Origin: Achromobacter sp. MYb9
GTDB taxonomy: Bacteria; Pseudomonadota; Gammaproteobacteria; Burkholderiales; Burkholderiaceae_B
Direction of reading: 5' to 3'
Length of the DNA: 64,000 nt
Assembly: GCF_002975275.1 (NCBI RefSeq)
Contig: NZ_PCOQ01000003.1
Span: 248,001 to 312,000 of the forward strand
Program-made: the position numbers and the translations under genes
The notes under the pieces: generated by a model
Database searches by the model: none
Told to the model about the DNA's origin: nothing
Seen by the model: the letters and a program-made list of their open reading frames with translations, nothing else
Part shown: piece by piece, positions 26,162-35,172 of the stretch
Position numbering within the stretch: position 1 is the stretch's first letter
Layout: each line of letters opens with the position of its first letter

Positions 26162-26835
26162 TGACGTTGCTCGACGTCACGGCTGTCGCCAACAGCCCGA
26201 ACCCCGCGGACAAGGCGGGATTGGTGTGGGACGCGCACGGCGTGCCGCGCTGCTTCTGGCAACCGTCCATGGCCGACTATCACGACCACGAATGGGGCCG
26301 TCCCGTTGGCGACGACCGCCGCCTGTATGAAAAGATCTGCCTGGAAGGCTTCCAGGCGGGCATGGCGTGGATCACCATCCTGCGCAAGCGCGAGGCCTTC
26401 CGCGAAGCCTTCGACGACTTTGACTTTGAACGCGTGGCGCGCTATACGGAGCAAGACGTCGACCGGCTGATGGGCAACCCCGCCATTGTGCGCAACCGCG
26501 CCAAGATCGTGTCCACCATCAACAACGCGCGCCGGGCGCTGGCGCTGGCCGAGGAAACGGGATCGCTGTCCCGCTGGTTGTGGCGCCACGAGCCGCCCGC
26601 GGCTGAACGGCCGGGCACGGTCGACCTGGACTACTGGAACCAGAACCCGACGTCGGCGGCATCGACGGCGCTGTCGCGCGCCTTGAAAAAGCGCGGCTGG
26701 ACCTTCGTGGGGCCGACCACGATGTATGCCTTCATGCAGGCGGTCGGCATGGTCAACGACCATATGAACGGCTGCGTCTGCCGGCCCGTCGTCGACGCCG
26801 CCCGGGCGGCGTTCAAACGACCCAGCCCGGCATGA
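26161..26835 (+). CDS. tag: DNA-3-methyladenine glycosylase I
   Basis: A 224-residue base-excision repair enzyme that removes 3-methyladenine from alkylated DNA. It has the family opening CFWQPSMADYHDHEWGRPV (about 32-50) with the zinc Cys and His, LEGFQAGMAWITILRKREAF with the catalytic-site Glu and Trp, and the C-terminal NDHMNGCVC that gives the other zinc ligands. FVGPTTMYAFMQAVGMVNDH is diagnostic of Tag. The ATG at 26161 overlaps the previous stop by one base. The protein carries about 30 extra N-terminal residues compared with E. coli Tag (187 residues), so the true start could be slightly later. Confidence 0.95.
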   Translation: MTLLDVTAVANSPNPADKAGLVWDAHGVPRCFWQPSMADYHDHEWGRPVGDDRRLYEKICLEGFQAGMAWITILRKREAFREAFDDFDFERVARYTEQDVDRLMGNPAIVRNRAKIVSTINNARRALALAEETGSLSRWLWRHEPPAAERPGTVDLDYWNQNPTSAASTALSRALKKRGWTFVGPTTMYAFMQAVGMVNDHMNGCVCRPVVDAARAAFKRPSPA

Positions 26836-26868
26836 CGCGGCGAGCGCAGCGTGCATAATGCTTGGCGC

Positions 26869-26897
26869 TTGATTTGGTTGCGGCTCGCAAGTATATT
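26869..26897 (+). promoter_or_regulatory. Sigma-70-type promoter of the MarR-GNAT gene
   Basis: TTGATT at 26869-26874, a 17-base spacer, and TATATT at 26892-26897. The start codon is 31 bases after the -10 box. Two copies of one palindrome lie on this promoter, one in the spacer and one just downstream. Confidence 0.65.
26877..26891 (+). promoter_or_regulatory. Operator copy 1 for the MarR-GNAT regulator
   Basis: GTTGCG-GCT-CGCAAG, a near-perfect palindrome with one mismatch in the last base. It fills the spacer between the -35 and -10 boxes. Its centre is 22 bases, two helical turns, from the centre of operator copy 2. Confidence 0.6.
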
Positions 26898-26898
26898 G

Positions 26899-26913
26899 GT
26901 TGCGTACCGCAAC
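26899..26913 (+). promoter_or_regulatory. Operator copy 2 for the MarR-GNAT regulator
   Basis: GTTGCG-TAC-CGCAAC, a perfect 6-3-6 palindrome starting one base after the -10 box and covering the expected transcription start. A bound dimer here and at copy 1 would block RNA polymerase, so negative autoregulation is the natural reading. Confidence 0.65.
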
Positions 26914-26927
26914 TTATCGGGGCCGCC

Positions 26928-27899
26928 ATGGATCTCATCGACTTTCCCTCCCAGTCCCGCGAGCAGACCATTCGGGACCTGCGGGAGTTTTCCCGCAAGC
27001 TGGTGCGCGAACTGGGCTTCATGCGAACGTCCCTGGCGGGAAGCGACCTGGCCCCCTCGGCCGTGCACGCCATTATCGAGATCGGCTTGCAACCGGGCAT
27101 TCAGGCCCGCGACCTGGCGGCCATCCTCAGGCTGGACAAGTCCAACACCAGCCGTCAGTTGGCCAAGTTGGAATCCGCCGGGCTGGTCTCGCGCGAAACC
27201 GACACCGATGACGCGCGGTCTTCCCGTCTGGCGCTTACTGACGCAGGGCTCGCGTTGCGCGCCCGGATCGACCAGTTCGCCACCGATCAAGTGTCGCGGG
27301 CGTTGCGCCAGCTGGCACCGGATGACCAGCAATCGCTGATCCGCTTCATGTCCCTGTACGCCAATGCGCTGTCGCGCGAAAACCCCAACGTGTCGCCGGG
27401 GGCGGTGGCGGGCATCGACGATCAGATCCGCGAAGGCTATGTGCCGGGCTGCATCGGCGACGTCGCCAGTCTGCATGCCCGCTACTACGCGCAGGCCTCG
27501 GGTTTTGGCGTGTACTTCGAACGCAAGGTGGCCAGCGAATTGGGCGACTTCGCCGAAGGGCTCCCGGCCGCGGGCAAAAACATGTGGCTGTACGTGGACG
27601 GGGGCAGGGTGCTGGCCTCCATCGTGATCGATGGCGATCTGGCCAGCGGTCAGGCGCACCTGCGTTGGTTCATCGTGGACGAATCGCTACGCGGCATGGG
27701 CGTGGGCCGGGCGCTGCTTGAACGCGCGCTGGCGTTCGCCGACGCGCATTACAACCAGACCTACCTGTGGACATTCAAAGGGCTGGACGCCGCCCGTCAC
27801 CTGTACGAGGCGGCGGGGTTTGTCCTGACGGACGAATCGGAAGGCCGCCAATGGGGCAGCGTGGTGGTCGAGCAGCGCTTCTTGCGCCGCAGCCGCTAG
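26928..27899 (+). CDS. MarR-type regulator fused to GNAT acetyltransferase
   Basis: A 323-residue fusion. Residues about 15-140 form a MarR winged helix (IIEIGLQPGIQARDLAAILRLDKSNTSRQLAKLESAGLVSRETDTDDARSS is split here over helices and wing; ILRLDKSNTSRQL is the recognition helix). Residues about 165-318 form a GNAT domain with DESLRGMGVGRALLERAL as the acetyl-CoA loop and LWTFKGLDAARHLYEAAGF as the C-terminal strand-helix. The ATG at 26928 is preferred to an upstream frame opening at 26862, which would put the promoter and operators in coding sequence. Such MarR-GNAT fusions are known in proteobacteria; acetyl-CoA or an acetylated ligand may modulate DNA binding. Two palindromes on its own promoter suggest autorepression. 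Confidence 0.92.
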   Translation: MDLIDFPSQSREQTIRDLREFSRKLVRELGFMRTSLAGSDLAPSAVHAIIEIGLQPGIQARDLAAILRLDKSNTSRQLAKLESAGLVSRETDTDDARSSRLALTDAGLALRARIDQFATDQVSRALRQLAPDDQQSLIRFMSLYANALSRENPNVSPGAVAGIDDQIREGYVPGCIGDVASLHARYYAQASGFGVYFERKVASELGDFAEGLPAAGKNMWLYVDGGRVLASIVIDGDLASGQAHLRWFIVDESLRGMGVGRALLERALAFADAHYNQTYLWTFKGLDAARHLYEAAGFVLTDESEGRQWGSVVVEQRFLRRSR

Positions 27900-27970
27900 C
27901 CAGCGCGGCGCGCCGCTTACACGCGTAGCGGAAATACGTCGATACATCCACGCAGCCGGGCACGCCGGCC

Positions 27971-28004
27971 GTTTCACGTGGATGTCACGTCGCGTTCCTA
28001 GACT
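27971..28004 (+). promoter_or_regulatory. Pho-box-like promoter
   Basis: GTTTCAC (27971-27977), four bases, ATGTCAC (27982-27988): two repeats with an 11-base period as in the PhoB site CTGTCAT-N4-CTGTMAY. A -10-like TAGACT (27999-28004) follows after exactly 10 bases, the spacing usual at PhoB-activated promoters. It precedes the small lipoprotein and phospholipase C genes, and phospholipase C is a common Pho-regulon member. The match is imperfect in the outer bases. Confidence 0.5.
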
Positions 28005-28069
28005 CCCCGAGGTCATGCCGGCTGACAACGGCGTGAGAGTCTGCTTCCGCCATTTACTCCGACCTTCCC

Positions 28070-28243
28070 ATGCCCTCCAAACCCCTAGCAAGAATGCTTG
28101 CGGCCACGCTGCTTGCGGCCGCCGCCTTGTCCGCCTGTGGCGGCGATGACAGCGACGAATCGTCGCCGGCCAATCCCGAGCCTCCCGTTACGGAGCAGCC
28201 CAATCCGCCGGCGCCGGCGCCAGTGCTGCGCTGCGCGCCCTGA
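28070..28243 (+). CDS. Small proline-rich lipoprotein (57 residues)
   Basis: A short open frame: MPSKPLARMLAATLLAAAAL leads to the lipobox LSACGGDD with Cys at residue 23. The mature 35 residues are acidic then proline-rich (NPEPPVTEQPNPPAPAPV) and end in RCAP, with a second cysteine near the end. Asp does not directly follow the lipid Cys, so outer-membrane sorting is expected. It lies between the Pho-box-like promoter and the phospholipase C gene, 55 bases before the latter, and is probably in the same transcript. It resembles small lipoproteins encoded beside secreted enzymes, but no family is recognised. Confidence 0.6.
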   Translation: MPSKPLARMLAATLLAAAALSACGGDDSDESSPANPEPPVTEQPNPPAPAPVLRCAP

Positions 28244-28298
28244 GCCGCGCCTGGCTCGATCCGCTTCGTCCCGTCCCTAACGACACCGAATCCCGACA

Positions 28299-30533
28299 AT
28301 GACTTCTCGCCGTAACTTTCTCCAGACCACCACGGGCGCAGGGTTTGCCGCGGCCGCGCTGGCCGCGTTCCCGCCCAGCATTCGCCGCGCCCTGGCCATC
28401 CCGGCCAACAATGCCACCGGCACCATCAACGATGTCGAGCACGTGATCATCCTCATGCAGGAGAACCGCTCGTTCGATCACTACTTCGGCACGCTCAAGG
28501 GCGTGCGCGGCTTTGGCGACCGCTTCACGATCCCGCTGGCCAACGGCCGCAACGTCTGGCAGCAGCAGCGTGCCAACGGCGCCGTGCTCACGCCCTATCA
28601 CCTGGACGGCAGCGCCAACAATGCGCAGCGCGCGGACGGCGCGCACCATACCTGGGCAGACAGCCAGGCTGCCTGGGACCATGGCCGCATGCAGCGTTGG
28701 CCCGCCGAGAAAACCGATATCTCGATGGGCTATTTCAAAGAGCGTGAAATCCCGTTCCAGTTCGCGTTGGCCAACGCCTTCACGCTATGCGACGCCTATC
28801 ACTGCTCGATGCATACTGGCACCGACGCCAACCGGTCCTTCCATTTGACCGGCACGAACGGCGCGACGGCAGGCGGCGCATCGTTCGTCAACAATGAATG
28901 GGATTGGATCGACGGGCAGGCCGCCACGCAAAACCGGGGCTACACCTGGAAGACCTACGCCGAACGGCTGGAAGAGGCGGGCATCAGCTGGATTTCATAC
29001 CAGAACATGCCGGACGAATGGGGCGACAACATGCTCGGCGCATTCCAGACGTTCCGCCGCGCCAACATGGCTTCAGGCTTTCCCGTATCCAGCGGCGGCG
29101 AGCCGGGCGTGCCGTATGCCAACACGGGCCAGGCGCTGCCATACCACGCCTACGACGCAGCAACCGACAACGCCCACAACCCGCTGTACAAGGGCATCGC
29201 CAATACCCTGCCCGGCACGGCGCCCGAAAATTACCTGGACGCTTTCAAGCGCGACATCCGCGAAGGCAAGCTGCCGCAGGTCAGCTGGATGAATGCGCCG
29301 TCGATCTACTGCGAGCATCCCGGCCCGTCCAGCCCGGTGCAGGGCGCGTGGTTCTTGCAGGAAGTGCTGGACGCCCTGACCGCGGTGCCCGAGGTCTGGA
29401 GCAAGACGGTGGTGCTGGTGAACTTCGACGAGAACGACGGCTACTTCGATCACGTGCCGTCCCCATCGGCGCCTTCGCCCGATTCCGGCCTGGCCAAGGC
29501 AGGAAAGTCGACGCTGCACGACGCCGACATGGCGTTCGAGTATTTCTCGCATCCCGCGCCGGCGGGCAGCGGCAGCCAACCCGCGCCGGACGGCCGCGTC
29601 TATGGCCCCGGCCCCCGCGTGCCCTTGTTTGTGATTTCACCGTGGAGCCGTGGCGGCTGGGTCAATTCGCAGGTGTTCGATCACACCTCGGTGCTGCGTT
29701 TCCTGGAGACGCGTTTCGGGGTCAGGGAACCCAACATCAGCCCGTTCCGCCGGGCCGTCTGCGGCGATTTGACCAGCGCGTTCAACTTCCAGACGCCGAA
29801 CACGGAAGCACTGCCCACGCTGGCCGGGCGCACGACCCGAAGCGCCGCCGACCAGTTGCGCCGCGCGCAGGAAGCGCTGCCCGCCATGCCCTTGCCGACC
29901 GACATGCAACTGCCCCTTCAGGCCAGCGGCACGCGCCCGTCGCGCGCGCTGCCCTACGAACTGCACGTCAGCGCGCGGTGCAGCGCCGAAGGCATGGTCG
30001 AGCTGCTGTTCTCCAACACGGGTAAACAGGCAGCAGTCTTCCACGTCTATGACCGGCTGAATCTGGCGCGCATCCCGCGTCGCTATGTCGTGGAAGCGGA
30101 GAAGTCGCTGTCGGATACCTGGAATGCGTTCCGCGACAATCTGGGCCGCTACGACCTATGGGTGCTGGGGCCCAATGGCTTGCACCGTCACTTCAAGGGC
30201 GACACCCAGCGCATTGCGGATACGGACGTCGCGCCCGAGATCCGCGTCTGCTACGACATCGCCAACGGCGACGTCTACGCCGAACTCATGAACGCCGGCG
30301 CCACGGCCGCCGATTTCACAGTGACGGCGATGGCCTATCGTCAGGATGGCCCGTGGCGCCAGACGGTGGCGGGCAAGGCCACGGCGTCGTTGCATTGGTC
30401 GCTGGAAGGCAGCGCGCAGTGGTACGACTTTGCCGTCACCTGCGCAAGCGACCCGACCTACTACCGCCGCTTCGCGGGCCGGGTCGAGACGGGCAAGCAC
30501 ACGGTCAGCGATCCGGCGATGGGGCTTGCGTAA
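28299..30533 (+). CDS. Phosphocholine-specific phospholipase C (Tat-exported)
   Basis: A 744-residue secreted phospholipase C of the Pseudomonas PlcH/PlcN type, which splits phosphatidylcholine or sphingomyelin to phosphocholine and a diglyceride or ceramide. The N-terminus MTSRRNFLQTTTGAGFAAAA is a twin-arginine signal. The catalytic phosphoesterase domain (about 45-430) contains ILMQENRSFDHYFGTLKG, NFDENDGYFDHV and SPWSRGGWVNSQVFDHTSV. Two C-terminal DUF756-type beta domains follow (about 540-640 and 650-735). Full length for the family. It may be co-transcribed with the 57-residue lipoprotein from a Pho-box-like promoter, so phosphate starvation is the likely inducer. No PlcR chaperone gene is seen. 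Confidence 0.95.
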   Translation: MTSRRNFLQTTTGAGFAAAALAAFPPSIRRALAIPANNATGTINDVEHVIILMQENRSFDHYFGTLKGVRGFGDRFTIPLANGRNVWQQQRANGAVLTPYHLDGSANNAQRADGAHHTWADSQAAWDHGRMQRWPAEKTDISMGYFKEREIPFQFALANAFTLCDAYHCSMHTGTDANRSFHLTGTNGATAGGASFVNNEWDWIDGQAATQNRGYTWKTYAERLEEAGISWISYQNMPDEWGDNMLGAFQTFRRANMASGFPVSSGGEPGVPYANTGQALPYHAYDAATDNAHNPLYKGIANTLPGTAPENYLDAFKRDIREGKLPQVSWMNAPSIYCEHPGPSSPVQGAWFLQEVLDALTAVPEVWSKTVVLVNFDENDGYFDHVPSPSAPSPDSGLAKAGKSTLHDADMAFEYFSHPAPAGSGSQPAPDGRVYGPGPRVPLFVISPWSRGGWVNSQVFDHTSVLRFLETRFGVREPNISPFRRAVCGDLTSAFNFQTPNTEALPTLAGRTTRSAADQLRRAQEALPAMPLPTDMQLPLQASGTRPSRALPYELHVSARCSAEGMVELLFSNTGKQAAVFHVYDRLNLARIPRRYVVEAEKSLSDTWNAFRDNLGRYDLWVLGPNGLHRHFKGDTQRIADTDVAPEIRVCYDIANGDVYAELMNAGATAADFTVTAMAYRQDGPWRQTVAGKATASLHWSLEGSAQWYDFAVTCASDPTYYRRFAGRVETGKHTVSDPAMGLA

Positions 30534-30540
30534 GCCGGGG

Positions 30541-30564
30541 GCGCATCAGATTACGCTGATGCGC
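30541..30564. terminator. Hairpin between convergent phospholipase C and pentapeptide genes
   Basis: A perfect 9-base inverted repeat, GCGCATCAG (30541-30549) and CTGATGCGC (30556-30564), with a 6-base loop. It starts 8 bases after the phospholipase stop and overlaps the last codons of the minus-strand pentapeptide gene. No T-tract follows on either strand, so termination is uncertain. Confidence 0.35.
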
Positions 30565-31241
30565 AACTCGGCCAGCAGCACGGCGGCCTGCGCTTTGGAA
30601 ATCGTGGCGCCGGCCAGGCGGGCGGCAACCGTCAGGTCGATGCCGCTCAGGTCCACTTCGCGCAGGTCGGCGCCTTCGAAGCGAACGTTCTTCAGATTCG
30701 CGTTGCGCAGGCTGCCGCCATGGAAGACCGTGTCGCGGAAGTCGCTGCCCGCCAGATCGGCGTCCGAGAAGTCCAGTTGCATGATGGTCGACTTGCGAAA
30801 CGATACGCCGCGCAGCAGCGCGCCCACCAGCAGGCATTCCTCGACGGTCCAGCCCAGGCAGGCCACGCCGTCGAAATCGGAACCGGTCAGTTTGCAGCCC
30901 TGGAACGTGGCCGCCGCCAGGCGGGCGCGGCGCCAGTTGGCGTTGTTCAGGTCGCAGTTCTGAAACACGGCATCGCTCGCGTCGGCCGAAGCGAAGTTGG
31001 CCTGGCCGCCACGGCAGCGCACCCACGACGTGTCGGCAAGCGTGGCGCCCTGAAACGAGGCGCCCGCGATGGCGCACGCGGTGAATTGCGCGCCATGCAG
31101 GTCCAGCCGGGAAAAGTCGGCCTCCTGGAAATCGCAGTCCTGGAACGACAGCGGCCGGCCCGCCGCGCGTTCAATCAAGGCCTCCATCGCCTTGCGGTCT
31201 ACCTCAAGGTCCGTCACGGTTTCAATTGCGTCTTGCGTCAT
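30546..31241 (-). CDS. Pentapeptide-repeat protein
   Basis: A 231-residue protein built mostly of pentapeptide repeats from about residue 35 to 210. Repeats such as ADFSR, LDLHG, AQFTA, ASFQG, ANFAS, SDFRD, ANLKN and ADLRE fit A(D/N)LXX and should form a right-handed quadrilateral beta-helix. The first 34 residues are helical and acidic. There is no signal peptide. Some pentapeptide proteins mimic DNA and protect gyrase (Qnr), others are type VI secretion cargo or scaffolds; nothing nearby favours one. It is 18 bases upstream of, and in the same orientation as, the RcsB-like regulator stop region, but is transcribed after it. Confidence 0.9.
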   Translation of the reverse strand: MTQDAIETVTDLEVDRKAMEALIERAAGRPLSFQDCDFQEADFSRLDLHGAQFTACAIAGASFQGATLADTSWVRCRGGQANFASADASDAVFQNCDLNNANWRRARLAAATFQGCKLTGSDFDGVACLGWTVEECLLVGALLRGVSFRKSTIMQLDFSDADLAGSDFRDTVFHGGSLRNANLKNVRFEGADLREVDLSGIDLTVAARLAGATISKAQAAVLLAELRISVI

Positions 31242-31259
31242 GCTTGTGGTCTCGTTTCT

Positions 31260-31910
31260 TTACTGGAAAATCCCGCTTTCTACGCAGAATGCTACCAATT
31301 CCTGGTCCGTCCGAACGTTCAGCTTGCGCATGGCGGAAATCTTTTGTCCGCTGACGGTCTTGACGCTGCGCTGGAGCGTTTCGGCGACCTGCATCATGGA
31401 CCCGCCCTGGATGAAGTGGCGCAGCACTTCATATTCCTTGGGCGACAGGCTGTTGATGCGTTCGCCGATGAACTTGGTGCGCGAATCCGTGGTGCCTTCG
31501 CCTTGGAAACCTGGTGGATAGTACGTGCGGCCAGCGCGTAGCGTCTGCAATGCCGTCAAGATTTCGGCCAGGTTGTCGCGCTTGAGCACCACGGCAGCGA
31601 CGCCCGTGTCATACAGGGCCGAAATGATCATGGGGTTGGACACCATCGTCAGCACGACGATCCGTGCGCGGGAAAAGTGCCGCGTCAGGTACCTGACCAG
31701 GCGGATGCCGTCGCCATAGGTTTCATCGCCTGGCATCGAATAGTCGGTGATGATCACATCAGGCAGGTCAAGGCGTAGATGGTCGATCAGCGCTGTCGGG
31801 CTGGCCAGTGTCGCGGCGATCTCGAAACTGAGTTCCTTTTCGAGCAAATCGCGCATGGCCATCAGCACCAGCGGATGGTCGTCGGCAAGGACTATTCTGA
31901 GTCGTTCCAT
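31260..31910 (-). CDS. RcsB-like response regulator
   Basis: A 216-residue LuxR-type regulator close to RcsB. Shared features include ADDHPLVL (9-16), phospho-acceptor Asp56 in IITDYSMPGDETYGDGIRL, VLTMVSNP and VLKRDN. In the DNA-binding domain they are LSPKEYEVLRHF and RSVKTVSGQKISAMRKLNV. The start at 31910 is chosen because it puts the acceptor at residue 56, as in RcsB; in-frame ATGs at 31952 and 31943 would add 11-14 residues, and none has a clear ribosome site. It lies 135 bases after the hybrid kinase on the same strand and should be its output. In enteric bacteria RcsB controls capsule, motility and envelope stress; targets here are unknown. Confidence 0.9.
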   Translation of the reverse strand: MERLRIVLADDHPLVLMAMRDLLEKELSFEIAATLASPTALIDHLRLDLPDVIITDYSMPGDETYGDGIRLVRYLTRHFSRARIVVLTMVSNPMIISALYDTGVAAVVLKRDNLAEILTALQTLRAGRTYYPPGFQGEGTTDSRTKFIGERINSLSPKEYEVLRHFIQGGSMMQVAETLQRSVKTVSGQKISAMRKLNVRTDQELVAFCVESGIFQ

Positions 31911-32045
31911 TCGGGGGCGCGGAGAAATGAGCGGGTGGAGCATCGGGATCATTCTGCACCAGGGCTCACTCTTGAACTAGGAATTTCCGAAGTTCAAGGA
32001 ACGAATGTCCGCCCGGTTTCGGCGCGTTGTAAGCAAAAGACATGG

Positions 32046-34892
32046 TCAGCTGGAAGGGGCCTTGATCGATTGCAGGGTTTGGCGCAATGCGGCCAATGCC
32101 AAGGGTTTGACAAGCAGGCAGGTCATGCCGGCGTCCATGCCGCGTCGCTGCTCGTCGGGAAAGGCGTTCGCGGTGATGCCCAGTATGGGCCCGCCGTAGC
32201 CACGCTGACGCAGTTGCCGCGTGAAGGCGTAGCCGTCCAGCCGGGGCATGTTCAGGTCGGTCAGCACGGCATCGAAGCTCATCAGCTCGGGCAGGTTCAG
32301 CGCTTCTTCGCCATTTTCCGCCAGCACGACGGCGCAGCCCAGGTGTTCCAGTTGTTCGCGCAGGATCAACTGGCTGATGGGGTTGTCTTCGGCGACGAGC
32401 AGCCTCAGGTTCAGCGAGTCGGACGGTGTTTCGGCTTCAAGCGCCGGGCTGCGTGCCAAACCGCTTTGCGCCAAGTGGACCGCATGGCGGATGCTGGCCA
32501 GGCTGTACGCGTTGGCGAACCAGGTGCTGGGGCTGTCGTCGACCGGTGCCGGCAGGCCTGGAGGGTGGATGACGACCTGCGGTTTGCTCCAGTGGCCACG
32601 GCGTTTCGCGTGCGGCCAGGCTTGCACCAGCACGGCAGAGCCAGCCGCTGCGGCGCTGCCTGCGGAATAGGGCAACGCCACCGCGCCCCAACGGCGCAGC
32701 CACTCGCAAAGGTTGTTGACGATCTCGGGCACCGCGCCTTGCACGTAGACCGCCGTGCTCTCAAGACAGGGAACGGGTGCGTCGGGCGTGTCCGTCGCAT
32801 GAGGCAACCGGATTTCAAAAGTGATGCTCGTGCCAAGGCCGGATTCGCTGACGGCATTGAGCTGGCCATTCATCGTGTCCGCCAGGCGGCGGCAAATCGA
32901 CAGCCCCAAGCCGGTGCCCGGCAGATCCACCGGGCTGTCCGCGTCAACCTGATAGTAGGGGTCGAACAATCGGCTCTGGTGGGCGGGCGCGATGCCGGGC
33001 CCCGTGTCCGCCACCTGGAAGCTCAGGTCGGCGCCTTCGTGATCGCTGCCGTCAAGCTTCAGGCGCAATACGATCTGGCCGGAGTCCGTGAACTTGATGG
33101 CGTTGCTGACAAGGTTGTCGAGTATCTGGCGAATGCGCGTCGCGTCGCCCATCACCGAGGCGGGCGATTCCGGGTCGGCGACGGCATAAGCGCGCAAGCC
33201 TTTGGCGTGCGCGCGCGCGGCAAAGCTGGCGACGACGTTGTTCAGCAGCTCGACGGGTGAGAAGGGGGCGCACTGCAAAGCGGTATGGCCCGCTTCGATG
33301 CGCGAGATATCCAATGTGTCGTTGATGGTGCGAAGCAAGGATGCCGACGACTGCTGGATGGTCTCGAGATACTGCGCCTGCTGGCCGCTGACAGAGGTCA
33401 GCGAGAACAATTCGAGCGTGCCAAGAATGCCATAGAGCGGCGTCCGGATCTCGTGGCTCATCGTGGTGAGAAAAAGGGTCTTGGCCTCGTTGGCGGCTTC
33501 TGCGTCGCGCTTGGCCTGCAACAGTGATTGCTCCACGCGTTTCAACGGCGAGATATCGCTGATGCCGCAAAGCACCACGGCTTCGCCCCGATACGTGGTG
33601 GGGGCGAAGGTCAGGTAAGCGCTGCGGCCGTCGCTCAGTTTATGTTCGCGCGTGGTCTCGTTGCCGTCGCGGGGCAGGATGTCGGCCCGCCAGCCCGGCG
33701 CGCCCCGGAACCAGCGCCGTGCCATGTCGTTGGACAGGACAATGGCGCCGTCGGTACGGCGCAGCAGGCAAAGGCCCACCGGGGCCACCTCGATCAGCTT
33801 CTGATTGAGCGACACGCTGTCGGCCAGGGCTTCGTATTGACGCAGCGCGGGCAGCACGATATGGCGGCGGATGTAGCGCACCTGCAGTACCACGGCGAGG
33901 GTCAATAGCAGGGACGCGAAGGCCGTCGTCTGCAAGGCAATGGCGTTGTCTTGCAGCACGCGCTGCAGCGGCATGTAATACACCAGCCGCCAGCCGTCTT
34001 CACCCACGGATTTGCTCAGCACCAGATAGTCGGGGAGCCATCCTTGGCCTTGCAGGCCGAAGGCGTCTTCGCGCGACGAGTGGGCCAGCGTGCGGTCGGC
34101 GGCAGCGGCGTCCGGGCTGTGCATGACGGGACGGTTACGCTCGTCGAACAGCACATAGTTGCCCGCGCCCGCCCGTGGCATGTTCACGGCGGACTCGACG
34201 CCCTGGACTTCCAGGCCGATCCAGCCGGCCTCGGTGTCTGCGGGGTCCAGTGGCGTGAACAGGAAGAGCCGCATGGCGGTGTCCTGCGGCGGATGCAGCC
34301 AGATGATCCGCGGTTGTCCGTGGGCGGTCGGTCGGATATTGATATCGGCCAGGGTGCGCGTCAGCCATTCCTGGATATCGGTGGAGATCGGGGTCAGGGC
34401 AAGCGGGTCGCGAGTCGACATCCGCAGCGCGGTGGCGTGACGGGGCGAGCTGTAGACCACCTTGGTGCTGGCCAGCGCCACGCGTTGCAGGTCGCGATGG
34501 GTCAGTACCAGTGCCCATTCGTAAGCGCCCGGGGTCGATTGCAGTGGCAGGACCTCGATCTGCGGAGCCGCGCCCGCGTGGGCAAGCGCTTCTTCCATGT
34601 GCTGGGTGCCATTGTTGCGCACGGCGGAGGCAGAGAGGGATCGCAGCAGCGCTTCGCGTTGGTCGAAGAACTGCTGCGCATCGTAGGCGGCGGCGTTCAT
34701 GTGGCGGCGGTAGGTGGACACGACGTTGGTGAACGCCCCATACAGGTAGAGCGTGACGCCCGCAGCAATGCACACGAGCAAGGCTACCGCAAGAAAATGC
34801 AGCAGCAAGGAGGCCGCGCGTGGCGCGGATTGAGATTCAAGGGCGGGAGCGCCGCAGTCTTCTAGCAGCATTTGTTCCCATGATAGAAACAC
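32046..34892 (-). CDS. RcsC-like hybrid sensor histidine kinase
   Basis: A 948-residue inner-membrane hybrid kinase. TM1 is at about 28-53, a periplasmic domain at 55-318, and TM2 at about 320-338. A PAS-like domain (360-450) follows, then HisKA with His480 in [13 protein letters not shown], and an ATPase domain ([31 protein letters not shown]). A degenerate receiver-like segment (about 708-805) corresponds to the RcsC ABL region, and the receiver (about 828-945) carries Asp879 in [11 protein letters not shown]. It has no histidine phosphotransfer domain, yet its neighbour is an RcsB-like regulator, so a separate RcsD-type transfer protein is needed and none is in the window. It is divergent from a degenerate EAL gene. 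Confidence 0.93.
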   Translation of the reverse strand: MFLSWEQMLLEDCGAPALESQSAPRAASLLLHFLAVALLVCIAAGVTLYLYGAFTNVVSTYRRHMNAAAYDAQQFFDQREALLRSLSASAVRNNGTQHMEEALAHAGAAPQIEVLPLQSTPGAYEWALVLTHRDLQRVALASTKVVYSSPRHATALRMSTRDPLALTPISTDIQEWLTRTLADINIRPTAHGQPRIIWLHPPQDTAMRLFLFTPLDPADTEAGWIGLEVQGVESAVNMPRAGAGNYVLFDERNRPVMHSPDAAAADRTLAHSSREDAFGLQGQGWLPDYLVLSKSVGEDGWRLVYYMPLQRVLQDNAIALQTTAFASLLLTLAVVLQVRYIRRHIVLPALRQYEALADSVSLNQKLIEVAPVGLCLLRRTDGAIVLSNDMARRWFRGAPGWRADILPRDGNETTREHKLSDGRSAYLTFAPTTYRGEAVVLCGISDISPLKRVEQSLLQAKRDAEAANEAKTLFLTTMSHEIRTPLYGILGTLELFSLTSVSGQQAQYLETIQQSSASLLRTINDTLDISRIEAGHTALQCAPFSPVELLNNVVASFAARAHAKGLRAYAVADPESPASVMGDATRIRQILDNLVSNAIKFTDSGQIVLRLKLDGSDHEGADLSFQVADTGPGIAPAHQSRLFDPYYQVDADSPVDLPGTGLGLSICRRLADTMNGQLNAVSESGLGTSITFEIRLPHATDTPDAPVPCLESTAVYVQGAVPEIVNNLCEWLRRWGAVALPYSAGSAAAAGSAVLVQAWPHAKRRGHWSKPQVVIHPPGLPAPVDDSPSTWFANAYSLASIRHAVHLAQSGLARSPALEAETPSDSLNLRLLVAEDNPISQLILREQLEHLGCAVVLAENGEEALNLPELMSFDAVLTDLNMPRLDGYAFTRQLRQRGYGGPILGITANAFPDEQRRGMDAGMTCLLVKPLALAALRQTLQSIKAPSS

Positions 34893-35048
34893 CTGCTTAC
34901 CAGGGGAATAAGAAGAATCTCAAAGTGAACCGGGCTGGCGGGCAGGCGTTTTGGGGCGCGTAGCGGCGGCCGCTGGGTTGATAAGGATCGCGTGGCCTGC
35001 CGGTTTAAGAACTTTCTTGTTCATTTTTGAGCGGGCGTAGGCAGTATT

Positions 35049-35070
35049 GGCCGGATACGGAGCTCCGGCC
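35049..35070. promoter_or_regulatory. Inverted repeat between hybrid kinase and EAL gene
   Basis: GGCCGGA (35049-35055) and TCCGGCC (35064-35070) form a perfect inverted repeat with an 8-base loop in the 280-base divergent intergenic region (34893-35172). It could be an operator or an RNA hairpin in the EAL leader. Nothing else in this region stands out; AT-rich patches at 34901-34925 and 35007-35030 are possible promoters. Confidence 0.3.
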
Positions 35071-35172
35071 TCGGATTCTCCCCGCGATGCTGCAACGCGG
35101 CCGGTTCACGTGCTGTGCCGCTGCCGTTGTGCTGCGGCCAGACGTTAATCGAGAACAGAATGACTTTGACTC

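Noticed and set aside
34893-35172. BvgA-type heptamer sites in the kinase/EAL intergenic region
   Set aside because: TTTCTTG-like patches occur once or twice near 35012-35030 but not as the expected spaced repeats.
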